Source: G958296245 sp965262055 (lineage in GTDB: Bacteria; Chloroflexota; Dehalococcoidia; Lucifugimonadales; G958296245). From it: a DNA stretch of 64,000 nt. The notes beneath the pieces are model-generated. The model was not told where the DNA came from and ran no database searches. It saw only the letters and a list, made by a program, of their open reading frames with translations. Below are positions 1 through 9,079 of this stretch, in pieces (positions within the stretch are counted from its first letter, which is position 1; every line of letters starts with the position of its first letter). The stretch lies in contig CBDHEI010000002.1 of NCBI GenBank assembly GCA_965262055.1, forward strand, positions 3,410,001 through 3,474,000, given 5' to 3'. A program made the position numbers and the translations under genes.

Positions 1-1850
1 TGCTCGGCAGCGTCCTTCCCAAACCCCTGCCCCAAGAGCCACTCAACCCCTTCTTCGGCTTCCATCCTCGAGTGAAGCTCCTGGCGCAGGTCGGAGAGCT
101 CGTCAGAAAGCTCGATTGTGCGGCCGGGCGCCTCCCCGAGCCAGAACGGTATGGTCGGACTGGTACCGTTGGCGTCCTCCACCCGCACCCGGCCGGCCTC
201 TATGCGCCGAATCCGCCACGGGGTGTTGCCCAGCAGGAAGATGTCGCCCCGCATGCTCTCAATGGCGAAGTCCTCGTTCACGGTGCCGACGAAGGTATTG
301 TCAGGCTCGGCGATGACGTCGTAGTCGGCGTTGTCCGGGATGGCGCCTCCGCTGGTCAGGGCGGCAAGGCGGGCCCCACGGCGCGCCCTCAGCTTGCCGT
401 TGACGGCGTCACGGTGCACATAGGCCCCTCGGCGCCCTTCGCGGGGGGCGACTCCCCGCGACAGTGTTTCCAGCACCTCATAGTACTTCTCTCGGGGGAG
501 GTGCCTGTAAGGGTATGCGCCCCGGTACAACTCGAACAGGCCGTCCTCGGTACATTCCCTTGCGGCGGTCTCAGCCACGATCTGCTGAGAGAGCACGTCA
601 AGGGGCCATGGCGGAATGATCAGCCTGTCGAGATTGCGGTTCGTGAAGCCCCTGATCAGGGCCATGCACTCCAGCAGCTCGTCCCGCGTTAGGGGGAAGA
701 GCCGGCCCTTGGGTGTCGCGGCCAGGTGGTGCCCCGACCGCCCTACTCTCTGAAGGAGCAGGCCGATGGAGCGCGGCGACCCGATCTGGCAGACGAGGTC
801 CACGGTGCCGACATCGATGCCCAGCTCGAGAGACGCGGTTGCGACGCAGAGGCGCACCCGTCCTTCCTTGAACCGCCGCTCCGCGTCGTGCCGGCGCTTC
901 TGGGACAGGCTGCCATGGTGGGCCACGACGTGCTCTTCTCCCAGGCGCTCCGACATAAGGTGCGCTACGCGCTCTACGAGGCGCCGGGTGTTGACGAATA
1001 CCAGGGTGGTGCGATGCTCTCCGACCAAGCCGGCGATACGGTCCAGCACGTGCTCCCACTGCTCGTGGGTCGTTATGGGGCCGATCTCGTCGCCGGGCGG
1101 CAGCTCTATGGCAATGTCCATCTCCCTGGCGTGCCCGGTGTCGACCACGGCGCAGCGGGCCTTTCCGTCGCCGTCAATGGAGCGCGTTCCTACCAGGAAC
1201 CGGGCGACCTCGTCGATGGGCCGCTGCGTGGCGGACAGTCCGACTCGGGTCACAGGTCCATCTGCGAGTGCGCACAGCCTTTCCACGGAGAGGCTCAGGT
1301 GGGAACCCCGCTTGTTGCCCACTACGGCATGCAGCTCGTCAAGGATAAGGGTCGTAGAGCCCTTCAGGCTCTGGCGACCGCTCTCGGAGGTGAGCAGTAT
1401 GTACAGCGACTCCGGCGTCGTTATGAGAACGTGGGGCGGGCGCTTGGCCATGGCCTGGCGCTCCGCCGGGGGCGTGTCGCCCGTCCTGACGGCGGTCCTT
1501 ATCTCCGGTAGGGGCTCTCCTCGCTCGGCGGCCAGCTTCCTGATGCCCTCCAGCGGCACGGAGAGGTTGCGGTGGATGTCGTTGGACAGAGCCTTCAGCG
1601 GCGAGACGTAGACGACCTGCGTCCCGTCGCTCAGCCCGCCATTCAGGCCCTGCCGCACCAGACTGTCGATGCACGTCAAGAACGCGGCGAGGGTCTTGCC
1701 GGAGCCGGTGGGCGCCGCGATTAGTGTGTGCTGTCCGCGGGCGATGGCGGGCCAACCCAGCGCCTGCGGATCCGTGGGCTCACCGAACTCATCGGCGAAC
1801 CAGTCGCGCACGAGGGGATGAAACAGGGACAAAGCTTCGGAGCTGGACAT
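1..1850 (-). CDS. lhr: Lhr-family DEAD/DEAH-box helicase, 3' end outside window
   Basis: Superfamily 2 helicase of the large Lhr type, an ATP-driven nucleic-acid translocase linked to DNA repair. The frame is open from the ATG at 1850-1848 to the window edge, so about 616 N-terminal residues are visible and the C-terminus is missing. Visible motifs: Walker A APTGSGKT near residue 46, YVSPLKAL (motif Ia), DELH (motif II, near base 1345), SATQRPIDEV (motif III, near 1220) and QRVGRSGHH (motif VI, near 730). Near the edge, FLLGN and PFWLGEAPGR are typical of the Lhr core wing/beta region. The start follows a weak ribosome site; SSSEALSLFHP directly ahead of the helicase core is a usual Lhr beginning. 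It is transcribed away from the DuOB-DUF488 operon. Family membership is clear; the specific role is inferred. Confidence 0.9.
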   Translation of the reverse strand, partial: MSSSEALSLFHPLVRDWFADEFGEPTDPQALGWPAIARGQHTLIAAPTGSGKTLAAFLTCIDSLVRQGLNGGLSDGTQVVYVSPLKALSNDIHRNLSVPLEGIRKLAAERGEPLPEIRTAVRTGDTPPAERQAMAKRPPHVLITTPESLYILLTSESGRQSLKGSTTLILDELHAVVGNKRGSHLSLSVERLCALADGPVTRVGLSATQRPIDEVARFLVGTRSIDGDGKARCAVVDTGHAREMDIAIELPPGDEIGPITTHEQWEHVLDRIAGLVGEHRTTLVFVNTRRLVERVAHLMSERLGEEHVVAHHGSLSQKRRHDAERRFKEGRVRLCVATASLELGIDVGTVDLVCQIGSPRSIGLLLQRVGRSGHHLAATPKGRLFPLTRDELLECMALIRGFTNRNLDRLIIPPWPLDVLSQQIVAETAARECTEDGLFELYRGAYPYRHLPREKYYEVLETLSRGVAPREGRRGAYVHRDAVNGKLRARRGARLAALTSGGAIPDNADYDVIAEPDNTFVGTVNEDFAIESMRGDIFLLGNTPWRIRRIEAGRVRVEDANGTSPTIPFWLGEAPGRTIELSDELSDLRQELHSRMEAEEGVEWLLGQGFGKDAAE

Positions 1851-2266
1851 CTGGTCTCCACTCTTGCGCGGTATCTGTTGCCCGTAGGGGCATCCCTCGT
1901 GGGCGCCCCTTCGCCACACAATGAAAGCACATCTGTTCCCACCCTGTCAATCGTACTCACGACGCCCTGGTGGTCTCAGACTCGCCTCGCCATTGAGGTT
2001 GAGGGTGAAAGGATCGTGTGGCCGCCAGAGCGTCGGGAACACAAGGAACTTCTACAGTTTCTGGTGAATAATCGTTACGCCGGTGCGCTTTCTGGGACAA
2101 TCTATGTTCTCGAAGGCCGATCCAGTAGCGGTTGGGTCGAGGGCAGAGTGTGCACCGGCAGCAGAGAGGTGCGCCGCACCATGGCTAGTTACCCCAAGCT
2201 GGCTTGATGGACCAACCTGGGTTGGAATAGAATACTGGCGTCGAACCCATCTGTCGGAGCAGGGCT
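1851..2266. other. Intergenic region between divergent genes
   Basis: No convincing gene is seen here. The open frames in this stretch lack ribosome sites and resemble nothing I recognise. Its right part holds the likely promoter of the DuOB-DUF488 operon. Confidence 0.5.
2204..2233 (+). promoter_or_regulatory. Putative sigma70 promoter for the DuOB-DUF488 operon
   Basis: TTGATG (2204-2209) and TAGAAT (2228-2233) are separated by 18 bases, about 34 bases ahead of the ATG at 2267. Assigned from consensus match only. Confidence 0.4.
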
Positions 2267-2938
2267 ATGGCAGCGTTCACCGTTAGACGTATCGTATGCT
2301 TGGCTAATTCACGTATGCCAGGGGGAAGCTGTATTGCAGGCAGAGTCCTAGAGTCCGATGGGCGGCCTGGCCCTTGGGTGAGGCCCGTAAGCGGTCAGGA
2401 GAATGAAGGCGTTGCGGCATGGGCGTCCCGCTATGTGGACGGCGGTACACCGAGCCTGCTTGATGTCATGGACGTCCCGGTGCTCAAAGCGCACCCGAAG
2501 GGCCACCAGCAGGAGAATTGGCTGCTTGACCCGAACCGTCGTTGGACTAAGGCAGGTAGTATTGATCTGGTTCATTTGCCGAAATGGGTGGAAGAAGTCG
2601 AAACACTCTGGGTCAATGGATGTAGCACCAGCAAAGGACAAAACGACAGAGTCACAACCTCAGATGCTAGCTCCCTTAACAATTCATTATGCCTCATCAA
2701 GGTCAATCTGACAGTCTGCGTGTTTGACCACTTTAATCGTCGGAGAGTGCAGGGCCGTTTTCGACATAAAGGGACGGATTACTGGATGTGGGTCACTGAC
2801 GATGACTACGAGCGGGAATATCTACAACAGCCCGATGGCACCTATCAGCTCGGTGAATGTTACGTCACAATAAGTCTAGGCGGAGCGAATGAGGATGGGT
2901 ATGCCTACAAACTCACGGCCGCCATCCTAAGACCTTGA
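2267..2938 (+). CDS. Dual-OB (DuOB)-like domain protein
   Basis: A 223-residue protein opening with IVCLANSRMPGG, CIAGR and WVRPVS. I associate this pattern with the dual OB-fold (DuOB) family that often travels with DUF488 genes. OB folds usually bind nucleic acid, so a sensing or processing role on DNA or RNA is an inference. The C-terminal half (GRFRHKGTDYWMWVTD, then CYVTISLG) would be the second OB-like barrel. No signal peptide or membrane segment is seen, so it is probably cytoplasmic. The ATG at 2267 follows a GGAG-type ribosome site. Its TGA overlaps a TTG of the next frame, and two DUF488 genes follow without a gap, so the three are probably one transcript. The family name is from memory and not searched. 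Confidence 0.6.
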   Translation: MAAFTVRRIVCLANSRMPGGSCIAGRVLESDGRPGPWVRPVSGQENEGVAAWASRYVDGGTPSLLDVMDVPVLKAHPKGHQQENWLLDPNRRWTKAGSIDLVHLPKWVEEVETLWVNGCSTSKGQNDRVTTSDASSLNNSLCLIKVNLTVCVFDHFNRRRVQGRFRHKGTDYWMWVTDDDYEREYLQQPDGTYQLGECYVTISLGGANEDGYAYKLTAAILRP

Positions 2939-2952
2939 GACACGGAAGAACC

Positions 2953-3582
2953 TTGAACCCATCACAGTATCAGGTATTCACGATCGGGCACTCCAACCAC
3001 TCGTCTGGAGCATTTCTAGAGTTGCTGCGGAAGCATTGCGTGGATGAAGTCATGGACGTTCGCTCGTCACCATCCAGTCGCTATAGCCCCCACTTCAACT
3101 ATGAGGCTCTGAGTGGCACCCTGGAAAAAGCTGGGATCGGCTATGCATTCCTTGGTGGAGAGCTCGGCGGCCGTCCTGTGGACCGCTCCTGCTATGACGT
3201 GGATGGGCGAGTGCGTTATGATCGCCTCGAGAACACGGACATGTTCGATGATGGTATCAGCCGTATAGTACGGGGGGCCGATGAGCGGCGTGTTGCCGTA
3301 ATGTGTAGTGAGAAGGAGCCGTTGGATTGCCACCGTGCACTGTTGATCGCAAAAGTGCTTGAGGAGCGCGGCGTCGCTGTCGAACATGTCCTGGCCGACG
3401 GTAGTACAGAAAGGCACGATGCTACAATGAACCGTCTGATGGACATTTTCAAATTGCCTCACAACGGCGACATGTTCCGCTCCCGACATGAGGTGATTGC
3501 TGATGCCCTAGCTAGTAGGGCCAAGAAAGTAGCGTATGTTTCCGAAGGACCGTCAGGCGACGACTGGGGGCATGTATTTTGA
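2953..3582 (+). CDS. DUF488 domain protein (first copy)
   Basis: DUF488 family protein. Visible hallmarks: FTIGHSN at the N-terminus, VMDVRSSPSSRYSP (DVR motif), IGYAFLGGELGGRP in the middle, and MCSEKEPLDCHRALL near residue 130, the Cys-Glu and Cys-His-Arg signature of the family. The biochemical function is unknown. I chose the TTG at 2953 because GGAAG (2944-2948) lies just upstream and the conserved region starts right after it; an earlier in-frame TTG at 2935 overlaps the DuOB stop and is the alternative. The stop overlaps the start of the next gene, which indicates translational coupling. About 205 residues, somewhat longer than the second copy because of a C-terminal extension. Confidence 0.8.
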   Translation: MNPSQYQVFTIGHSNHSSGAFLELLRKHCVDEVMDVRSSPSSRYSPHFNYEALSGTLEKAGIGYAFLGGELGGRPVDRSCYDVDGRVRYDRLENTDMFDDGISRIVRGADERRVAVMCSEKEPLDCHRALLIAKVLEERGVAVEHVLADGSTERHDATMNRLMDIFKLPHNGDMFRSRHEVIADALASRAKKVAYVSEGPSGDDWGHVF

Positions 3583-4016
3583 AGGTCTACACTATCGGTT
3601 TTACAAAGAAATCTGCCTCTGAGTTCTTTGAGTTGCTACGTGACTCTGGTGCCAGACGCTTGGTTGACGTACGCCTGAATAATGTCTCGCAACTCGCAGG
3701 CTTTGCCAAAAAAAGCGACCTTGAGTACTTCCTACAAAAGATCTGTCGCATCAAATACGTCCACATGCCTGAGTTAGCTCCCACACCAGAGATGCTGGAC
3801 GCTTATCGAAAAGAGCATCGTGATTGGGAAACTTATGAACGCGAGTTCCTCGCCCTGATGGATGAACGGCGCATTTCGAAGAAGGGAATAAAGAGAACAA
3901 TCGCTAATGCGTGCCTGCTGTGCAGCGAGGAGAAGCCGGAACACTGCCACCGTCGGTTGGTTGCTGAGCACTTGAGCCGGCATTGGGGCGATATCGAGAT
4001 AGTCCACTTGGGCTGA
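3579..4016 (+). CDS. DUF488 domain protein (second copy)
   Basis: Second DUF488 protein, 145 residues. It begins VYTIGFTKKSASEFF, then LVDVRLNN, YVHMPELAPTPEML and LLCSEEKPEHCHRRLVA. These match the same fold and Cys/His signature as the preceding protein, but the sequence is quite different, so this is an old paralogue and not a recent duplication. Translation probably begins at TTG 3579-3581, which shares bases with the TGA of the first DUF488 gene. With the DuOB protein it forms a three-gene unit, and the two DUF488 proteins may act as a heteromer. No catalytic role is proven for the family. Confidence 0.8.
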   Translation: MKVYTIGFTKKSASEFFELLRDSGARRLVDVRLNNVSQLAGFAKKSDLEYFLQKICRIKYVHMPELAPTPEMLDAYRKEHRDWETYEREFLALMDERRISKKGIKRTIANACLLCSEEKPEHCHRRLVAEHLSRHWGDIEIVHLG

Positions 4017-4333
4017 GAAAATCTCCGCCGAGTTGCCATCACGCCCACTTCAAAATAGGACCCTCGCGATTGGAAGCGTTCGCCGCGAATCACCGCGCAT
4101 TGCGTGGCCGCAACAATAGTCACGCGGTCATCAGGCATGGCCTGTGTCTTCCCCATGATCTCCAATGACAAGGATGGGGTTTTTCAGACCTGGAGGCGTT
4201 TTCTCGTGAGCGAGTATCTCGTCCACGGTCATCCACCTGATCAGATCGTTACCGCCAGCCTGACATCTCCTTGCTCCATTCAACAGTATGGTTGTGGAGT
4301 CTTCGCAATCAAACTTACAAAGGTTAACACCCG
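4017..4333. other. Intergenic region
   Basis: No gene, repeat or clear terminator is recognised. Short frames here lack ribosome sites and are antisense shadows of the DUF488 gene or its flank. Confidence 0.4.
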
Positions 4334-5149
4334 GTGACCAGTTCAGCTGTTCGGCTAGCTACCATCATTACCCAAAGTCTCGCGATTGCCGTAGCATTCA
4401 CAGTCTTGCTCGGACGAATATTTGTGCTGAGCTTTTACGAAGATCTTGGAATCCCAGTATCTGAAGCAAAGCTGAGCGCGATAGACTATTCAATTTTCTC
4501 CCCTTCCGTCGCGGTCTTGGGTGTTGGTTTCGCCATAATAATAGGAACATTCCCTTTGGTGGCTGGCCAGCTGACGACAAAGGTAGTGGATCATAAGGTT
4601 AAGTTGTGGGTAGGGTCAGTACTCGTCGTTATCGGAGCGATTGTATCTGTGATTGCCATTGTTCTTCCGCAATACCTCACTCCTTATTCAGTGTTGATAA
4701 GCATTGGGTTTGTGCTGTCTCAAGCATCGTTGCTATATGGCAGCGCCATGATCGGTTCAGGTCTTGCTTCCGAACCTACTGGAGCATCCATATCCAACAT
4801 TAGCCTGGAGAAAGAAATAAAGCGCCTTACTAAAAAGCAGACTATTTTGAGATGGGTGTTAGGATGTGCCGGCATAATAGTTGTGCTCTCCATAGTGTCC
4901 ACTTCGGTTCTTACATCTTCGAAACTAGGACTAGATAATGCGACCACTACTTTACAAAACGCTCCACAGGCAAGAGTTGAGTTTGTTTCAGGTAACACAT
5001 TGAGTACACAACATGATTTCAAAGTTATCATGATTAGCGATAGATTTGTTTACCTGTTACCCGAGAAGGAGGAACGTCCTCGCGAGAGTCGCGTCTTGTA
5101 CGCCTTCCCAGTCAGTAGCATTGCTAGAATCGACTATCTCAGCAAATAA
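4334..5149 (+). CDS. Integral membrane protein of unknown function
   Basis: A 271-residue protein that I do not recognise. Hydrophobic segments lie near residues 10-32, 52-75, 90-112, 117-140 and 170-192, so four or five membrane helices are likely. A soluble C-terminal part of about 70 residues follows (VEFVSGNTL, FVYLLPEK, ALYAF-like strands). The GTG at 4334 is the first start of the open frame; no strong ribosome site is seen. Base composition is visibly more AT-rich than the helicase upstream, which may mean recent acquisition. It lies downstream of the DUF488 operon on the same strand but 317 bases away, so a functional link is uncertain. Confidence 0.6.
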   Translation: MTSSAVRLATIITQSLAIAVAFTVLLGRIFVLSFYEDLGIPVSEAKLSAIDYSIFSPSVAVLGVGFAIIIGTFPLVAGQLTTKVVDHKVKLWVGSVLVVIGAIVSVIAIVLPQYLTPYSVLISIGFVLSQASLLYGSAMIGSGLASEPTGASISNISLEKEIKRLTKKQTILRWVLGCAGIIVVLSIVSTSVLTSSKLGLDNATTTLQNAPQARVEFVSGNTLSTQHDFKVIMISDRFVYLLPEKEERPRESRVLYAFPVSSIARIDYLSK

Positions 5150-5564
5150 AGGCGATCCCTGCTCATAGCTCCTCGGGTTACAAGCCAGCAGAACCGACGG
5201 CCGTGCTGCCTGCCGAACCTCTCCCTGCCTATGCGGCACCAGAACCATTTGCGAACAATCAGAACTTATACCACTTCCTGGGACTCTACTGAGGGACTTT
5301 ACTCGTGGTGTATCCGGACTGATATCAGCGACCTCGTCGGGGTCGTTGATTTGCGGTTCGCCTGCCGCATACTCCCCGAGGAAGAGCACGTCCACAACGG
5401 GAGTGCCGTCATTGACGTCGAATGCCTTGCTCCGAACGTATTTCAATGGACATATTCCTAAACGGAACGAAGGTCAGCTTCATCACCAGTTGATCATACC
5501 GTACCGAAGGACATGACCACGCCACGAGTTTGAAAGGATAGAATATCCATGTCAGACTCCCCCC
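5150..5564. other. Intergenic region with only weak open frames
   Basis: A minus-strand frame at 5057-5446 (129 codons, TTG start) and a plus-strand frame at 5231-5461 are open, but neither has a convincing ribosome site or family resemblance. The first also overlaps the end of the membrane-protein gene. I do not call either as a gene. Confidence 0.35.
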
Positions 5565-6923
5565 TCACACCCATATCTTGAACCCCGCCCTCCGGGGCGC
5601 CGCGAACGTCATCGCCAGCGCGTCCGCCTCGTCCGGCGACCCGCGCATCTCGCTCTTGCTCTGCAGCCGTATCCGCTCGTCGCGCCCCTGCACCCGCCTC
5701 CGGCTCGACACCTGCTCTATCAGCGCACGGTCGTCCTCCGTGTCCAGCTCCCCGCGCCTGTACGCCTCCGCCATCTTCCACCACACCTCAGCCGCGCGGT
5801 TGTAGAAGCGCTCGCTGTCCTGCGCCTGCGTGCTCCCGATGAACGGCGCCAACCGCGCGCGGCCCAGCCCCAGCTCCCTCAGCCGGTCCACGACCCCGCC
5901 GCCGACACCCAGGTCGTCCACCACGACCGCGTCCACCACGTTACTCGTGCAATACTCCCGCAGGAACTCCGCCGTCCTCATCGTGTCCGCCCCCGAGACC
6001 CTCCACACGATCCGCGCGAAAGGCCCCTGCCTCCGCACCACGACCGTCTTGTCGTGGCCGAACCGCGCCACGTCGCAGCCGAGCACCACCTGCCCCGACG
6101 GGGCCAGGCTCCGCCCCGCTGCCTCGGTCGCCGACCGGAGCGACACCAGCACGTCGTCCAGGCCCTCGGGGAACTCGCCCAGCACGCCCCCAACGTACTG
6201 CGCGCTCCGGGCTCCCCACTCCGCCTTCCGGTCCGCGATGTCCTCCTCGGTGATCATCCCCGGGACGACCACACGCCCCGCCGCGACGTTTGGCGTGTCG
6301 GACGCGCCGATCCGCACCCTCCGGTACAGCTCCCGGCGCAAATGGTGCGAGTCGTAGAACGCCCCCGCCGACGTGAACGGGTTGCCCGTCATCAGCAGCC
6401 TCGCCGGGTTCAGCCGGCGAAGACCGTCCATGTCGCCGTCGCTGACCGCGTGGGCCTCGGTAATCACCACCAGCAGGTTCGGCGAATGAAACCCCTGCAG
6501 GTTGTAGGGCGAGTTCGTCGCGAACCCGATCGCAAACGTCCGGTCGTCCACCTCGTACCGCGACGTCTTGAACATCCGCCCCTTGAGACGGCCCTCCGAG
6601 CCCGCGTAAGCGTGCCTGATCTCGTTCCATACGATATGGTCCACTTGGCGTGAGGTCGGACCCGTCACAACCGCCTTAGACGGAGACCGCGTGTGCAGCC
6701 ACCACAGCACCGCTCGCGCGGCCGCCCAGTCCTTCCCGGACCCGTTGCACCCCACCACCGACGTCCTGCGCGACTCCGCCACGCCCCGGAGCACCTCCTC
6801 CTGCTTCGAGTACGGCTCATCCCCCAGCATCTCGCAAACGAACTCGACAGGCAACTCGGAATAGTCCTTCCCATCCCCATCGCCCTTCCCACGAAGCCTG
6901 CCCCTGTTACTCCTGCTCCCCAT
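5565..6923 (-). CDS. Phage terminase large subunit-like protein
   Basis: A 452-residue terminase-like protein, the motor and nuclease that packages phage or gene-transfer-agent DNA. N-terminal ATPase: GCNGSGKDW (Walker A variant, near residue 58), VTGPTSRQVDH, and LLVVITEAHAV (Walker B with the catalytic Glu, near 130). C-terminal RNase H-like nuclease: GCDVARFGHDKT (first Asp, near 280), AVVVDDLGVGGGVVDRL (second acidic site) and SPDEADALAM (third acidic site, near 435). All key residues are visible, so the protein could be active. No portal, capsid or tail gene lies beside it, and IS1380 copy 1 starts 135 bases from its start codon. It is probably the relic of a prophage or gene-transfer agent. 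The ATG at 6923 gives the full-length family N-terminus. Confidence 0.85.
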   Translation of the reverse strand: MGSRSNRGRLRGKGDGDGKDYSELPVEFVCEMLGDEPYSKQEEVLRGVAESRRTSVVGCNGSGKDWAAARAVLWWLHTRSPSKAVVTGPTSRQVDHIVWNEIRHAYAGSEGRLKGRMFKTSRYEVDDRTFAIGFATNSPYNLQGFHSPNLLVVITEAHAVSDGDMDGLRRLNPARLLMTGNPFTSAGAFYDSHHLRRELYRRVRIGASDTPNVAAGRVVVPGMITEEDIADRKAEWGARSAQYVGGVLGEFPEGLDDVLVSLRSATEAAGRSLAPSGQVVLGCDVARFGHDKTVVVRRQGPFARIVWRVSGADTMRTAEFLREYCTSNVVDAVVVDDLGVGGGVVDRLRELGLGRARLAPFIGSTQAQDSERFYNRAAEVWWKMAEAYRRGELDTEDDRALIEQVSSRRRVQGRDERIRLQSKSEMRGSPDEADALAMTFAAPRRAGFKIWV

Positions 6924-7057
6924 CGTCCTCCCCCAGCCTCACTCACACCCCTCGACAACCCAAGGGACGAGCCCTCCACCAGGCCCCCATCCCACACCCA
7001 ATGCTAGAACATGCGTACCACGCCCGTCAAGCCAAGCACCCCTCTTAATCCTGCCCA

Positions 7058-8805
7058 CCGGGATTTCCCATATTGGGAGTCTTCAGGCTCAAGGGGCAGC
7101 CCAAACGAGATGTTAGCATCATAGTCAGGTCCTGCAAGGCCAGTCAATCGCCGGTCTATCCGATAAGAGATGCGTTTGCAGTCGTAGAGCACCCTTCTTG
7201 TCCGTCTTCATCGTCCTCGTGTCCCCTGCCAGTGGGGTGAAAGCGCATTGAAGACAAGGCGACTCCCTGGAGCGCTCTCCCCCTCTTGGCAAGATCGTGG
7301 TTGTACCCTCCCTCAGCTTGGCGCCGGCGATAACCGGCCGATACGATCCAACACTCCCTGGAACAACCGTCGAGGAACCGACATCTCGGATAACTGAAAG
7401 ATCAACCACCGGGAGTGCCGCACCAGACGGCCTCCCATCTTGATCAGCTTGACCTGCACGCTCCGCAGCGACCAGTGCTTGACCGCCTTGGGCAGACACA
7501 GCCGGCGAAGGAAGTTCCCAAGGTTGTACGCCAGGACGAACAGAGATAGACGCACCCGGTTGGCCACGAACCGATGGCACGACAGCCGAGTCCAGTTCAG
7601 CGCGTACTTCCCCTCCTTGATCCACTGCTCGGCTGTCCCGCGACCATTGTAGAATCGCACCACTCCTTCGGGGCCAGCCGTCATGTTCGTGACGATGAAG
7701 CCCACCCGGGGGAATAGCTCTCCCCTATGCCACTCCACCTTGGCCACCACCCGCCGAGCGCGGTCCCAACTCCCGGCACGATACCAGAAGTCGTCGTATA
7801 GGATCACTGGACGCTTCGGCGGCCTCCCCACAGGCCTCCTGAGCAGAGGGGCGATCTCCCGTTGCAGCACCTCGTTGCCGGGGAGTCTTATAGCGTAAAG
7901 GACGTGCCGCTCCTCGAGGTACTCATAGATGTCCGGCTTGGCGAATGCGGCATCGGCACGAAAGTACCGCCGCACTCCTGTCGCCCCGTAGCGGGACAGG
8001 ATCGGATCCAATACATCACGCCACCTGTGCGCGCTATGTACGTTCCCCGCACGGAGCATCGCCCCCTCGCAGTCACCGAACTGGTTGAACACGAACAAAG
8101 GGTGATAGCACGTGCTCCCAAAGTGACCGTTGTACGACGCTCCCTCCTGTCCTCCATGTACCGGACTCTCCGAACTGTCCATGTCCAAGATCACCCGCCG
8201 GTGCGCTGTGTGCGTCATCGCCCGGTCCACCCACGTAGCGTTCACTCGGCCCAACCCTTCCACGTTGCCGTCTTGGGTAAGCACCTCGGTCTCGAACCGG
8301 CTGATGGTGTTGGTGCTGGCGGCCGGTCTCTCAGGACCACCTCGCCGTCCAACGACTACCCGCATCGTCGGGTCCTGGGCCAACCGTTCAGCGTCGTTGG
8401 TATCCTCGTAGCCCGCCAGACGACCGTACACAGACTGCCTGAGAAGGCCCACCAATCGGTGCTGCACGTTACGACCGCCACGGCTCTCCTGCAGACACTC
8501 ATTCGCCGTCTCCGTCAGCCCCAGTGCATCGTCCAACTCGCGGCAGGCCAGCAGCCCAGCGTCCGAGGTGATGGTAGCGCCGCGAAACTCCAACCGTACA
8601 CGTCGGTCGAAACGGAGCGTGGCGCGGGGGTTGGTGCTTTCACCCATTGGGTGCCTCCTGAGTGGGTACGTTATCAAGAACTAGAGTAGTCGCTCACGAC
8701 CAGTCTAGCACTCATGATAACCACTGTGCTCTGCTATTCGGCTACATCGGGTATCGCTGTTGCTGATTACGGCAAGCCCTGCAGGGTTGATATGGGAAAT
8801 GTGGG
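7058..8805 (-). mobile_element. IS1380-family insertion sequence, copy 1
   Basis: A 1748-base element whose ends read CCGGGATTTCCCATAT (left) and, on the opposite strand, CCCACATTTCCCATAT (right), sharing the ATTTCCCATAT core. No target duplication is visible: the left flank ends in CCCA and the right flank begins CTTAC. It is nearly identical to copy 6, so the pair may have moved recently or been homogenised. Confidence 0.9.
7313..8677 (-). CDS. IS1380-family transposase, copy 1
   Basis: A 454-residue DDE transposase that cuts and pastes its element. Motifs: an N-terminal ITSDAGLLACRELDDALG region, first Asp in ILDMDSSESPVHG (near residue 166), second Asp in FRADAAFAKPD (near 240) and catalytic Glu in YNGRGTAEQWIKEGK (near 350). 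The frame is intact and there is no frameshift or stop. The ATG lies about 128 bases inside the right end of the element. Relative to the other copies it carries VYGRLAG, NTISRFE, MTHTAHRR, GGQEG and SEMSV variants, shared (except the first) with copy 6. Full-length for the family, so probably active. Confidence 0.95.
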   Translation of the reverse strand: MITYPLRRHPMGESTNPRATLRFDRRVRLEFRGATITSDAGLLACRELDDALGLTETANECLQESRGGRNVQHRLVGLLRQSVYGRLAGYEDTNDAERLAQDPTMRVVVGRRGGPERPAASTNTISRFETEVLTQDGNVEGLGRVNATWVDRAMTHTAHRRVILDMDSSESPVHGGQEGASYNGHFGSTCYHPLFVFNQFGDCEGAMLRAGNVHSAHRWRDVLDPILSRYGATGVRRYFRADAAFAKPDIYEYLEERHVLYAIRLPGNEVLQREIAPLLRRPVGRPPKRPVILYDDFWYRAGSWDRARRVVAKVEWHRGELFPRVGFIVTNMTAGPEGVVRFYNGRGTAEQWIKEGKYALNWTRLSCHRFVANRVRLSLFVLAYNLGNFLRRLCLPKAVKHWSLRSVQVKLIKMGGRLVRHSRWLIFQLSEMSVPRRLFQGVLDRIGRLSPAPS

Positions 8806-9079
8806 CTTACATCAATTGCTCGCGAGATACGAGAGCACTATGTACCAATAAGAACTAGGCAAAATGTTCACTCAAAAGCGAGCAAAAGACAAAGGCAACG
8901 TTTTCTCTATTCACCTATCGCAGCGCTGAGGGATGATGATAGGCTCTCGTGGCAACGCCGAAGGGCTGGGACCGGCTCAGTTCGCCCTTGACGAATGAAA
9001 TGTCCTTCTTCGGGACGTTGGCCGATGGCGCGGCGTCGCGAATGTCGAGACAGCAAACGCATGAAGTGAGAGGTTCTGA
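8806..9079. other. Upstream region of the secreted repeat-protein gene
   Basis: 274 bases between IS1380 copy 1 and the repeat-protein gene. No open frame of note. It ends with GAGAGG, a ribosome site just before the ATG at 9080. Confidence 0.4.

Noticed and set aside
72..1511. Long plus-strand open frames at 72-692 and 726-1511
   Set aside because: They are antisense to the Lhr helicase, whose minus-strand frame carries all family motifs. The plus frames have no recognisable domain.
5057..5446. A 129-codon minus-strand frame after the membrane protein
   Set aside because: Composition is plausible but the TTG start lacks a close ribosome site, it overlaps the neighbour's coding end, and no family is recognised.
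5830..6653. Plus-strand frames opposite the terminase
   Set aside because: Arg/Pro-rich antisense shadows of a gene with clear catalytic motifs on the minus strand.
7862..8689. Plus-strand frames of 200-275 codons recurring in each IS1380 copy
   Set aside because: They repeat because the IS repeats. They are antisense to the transposase and lack domains.
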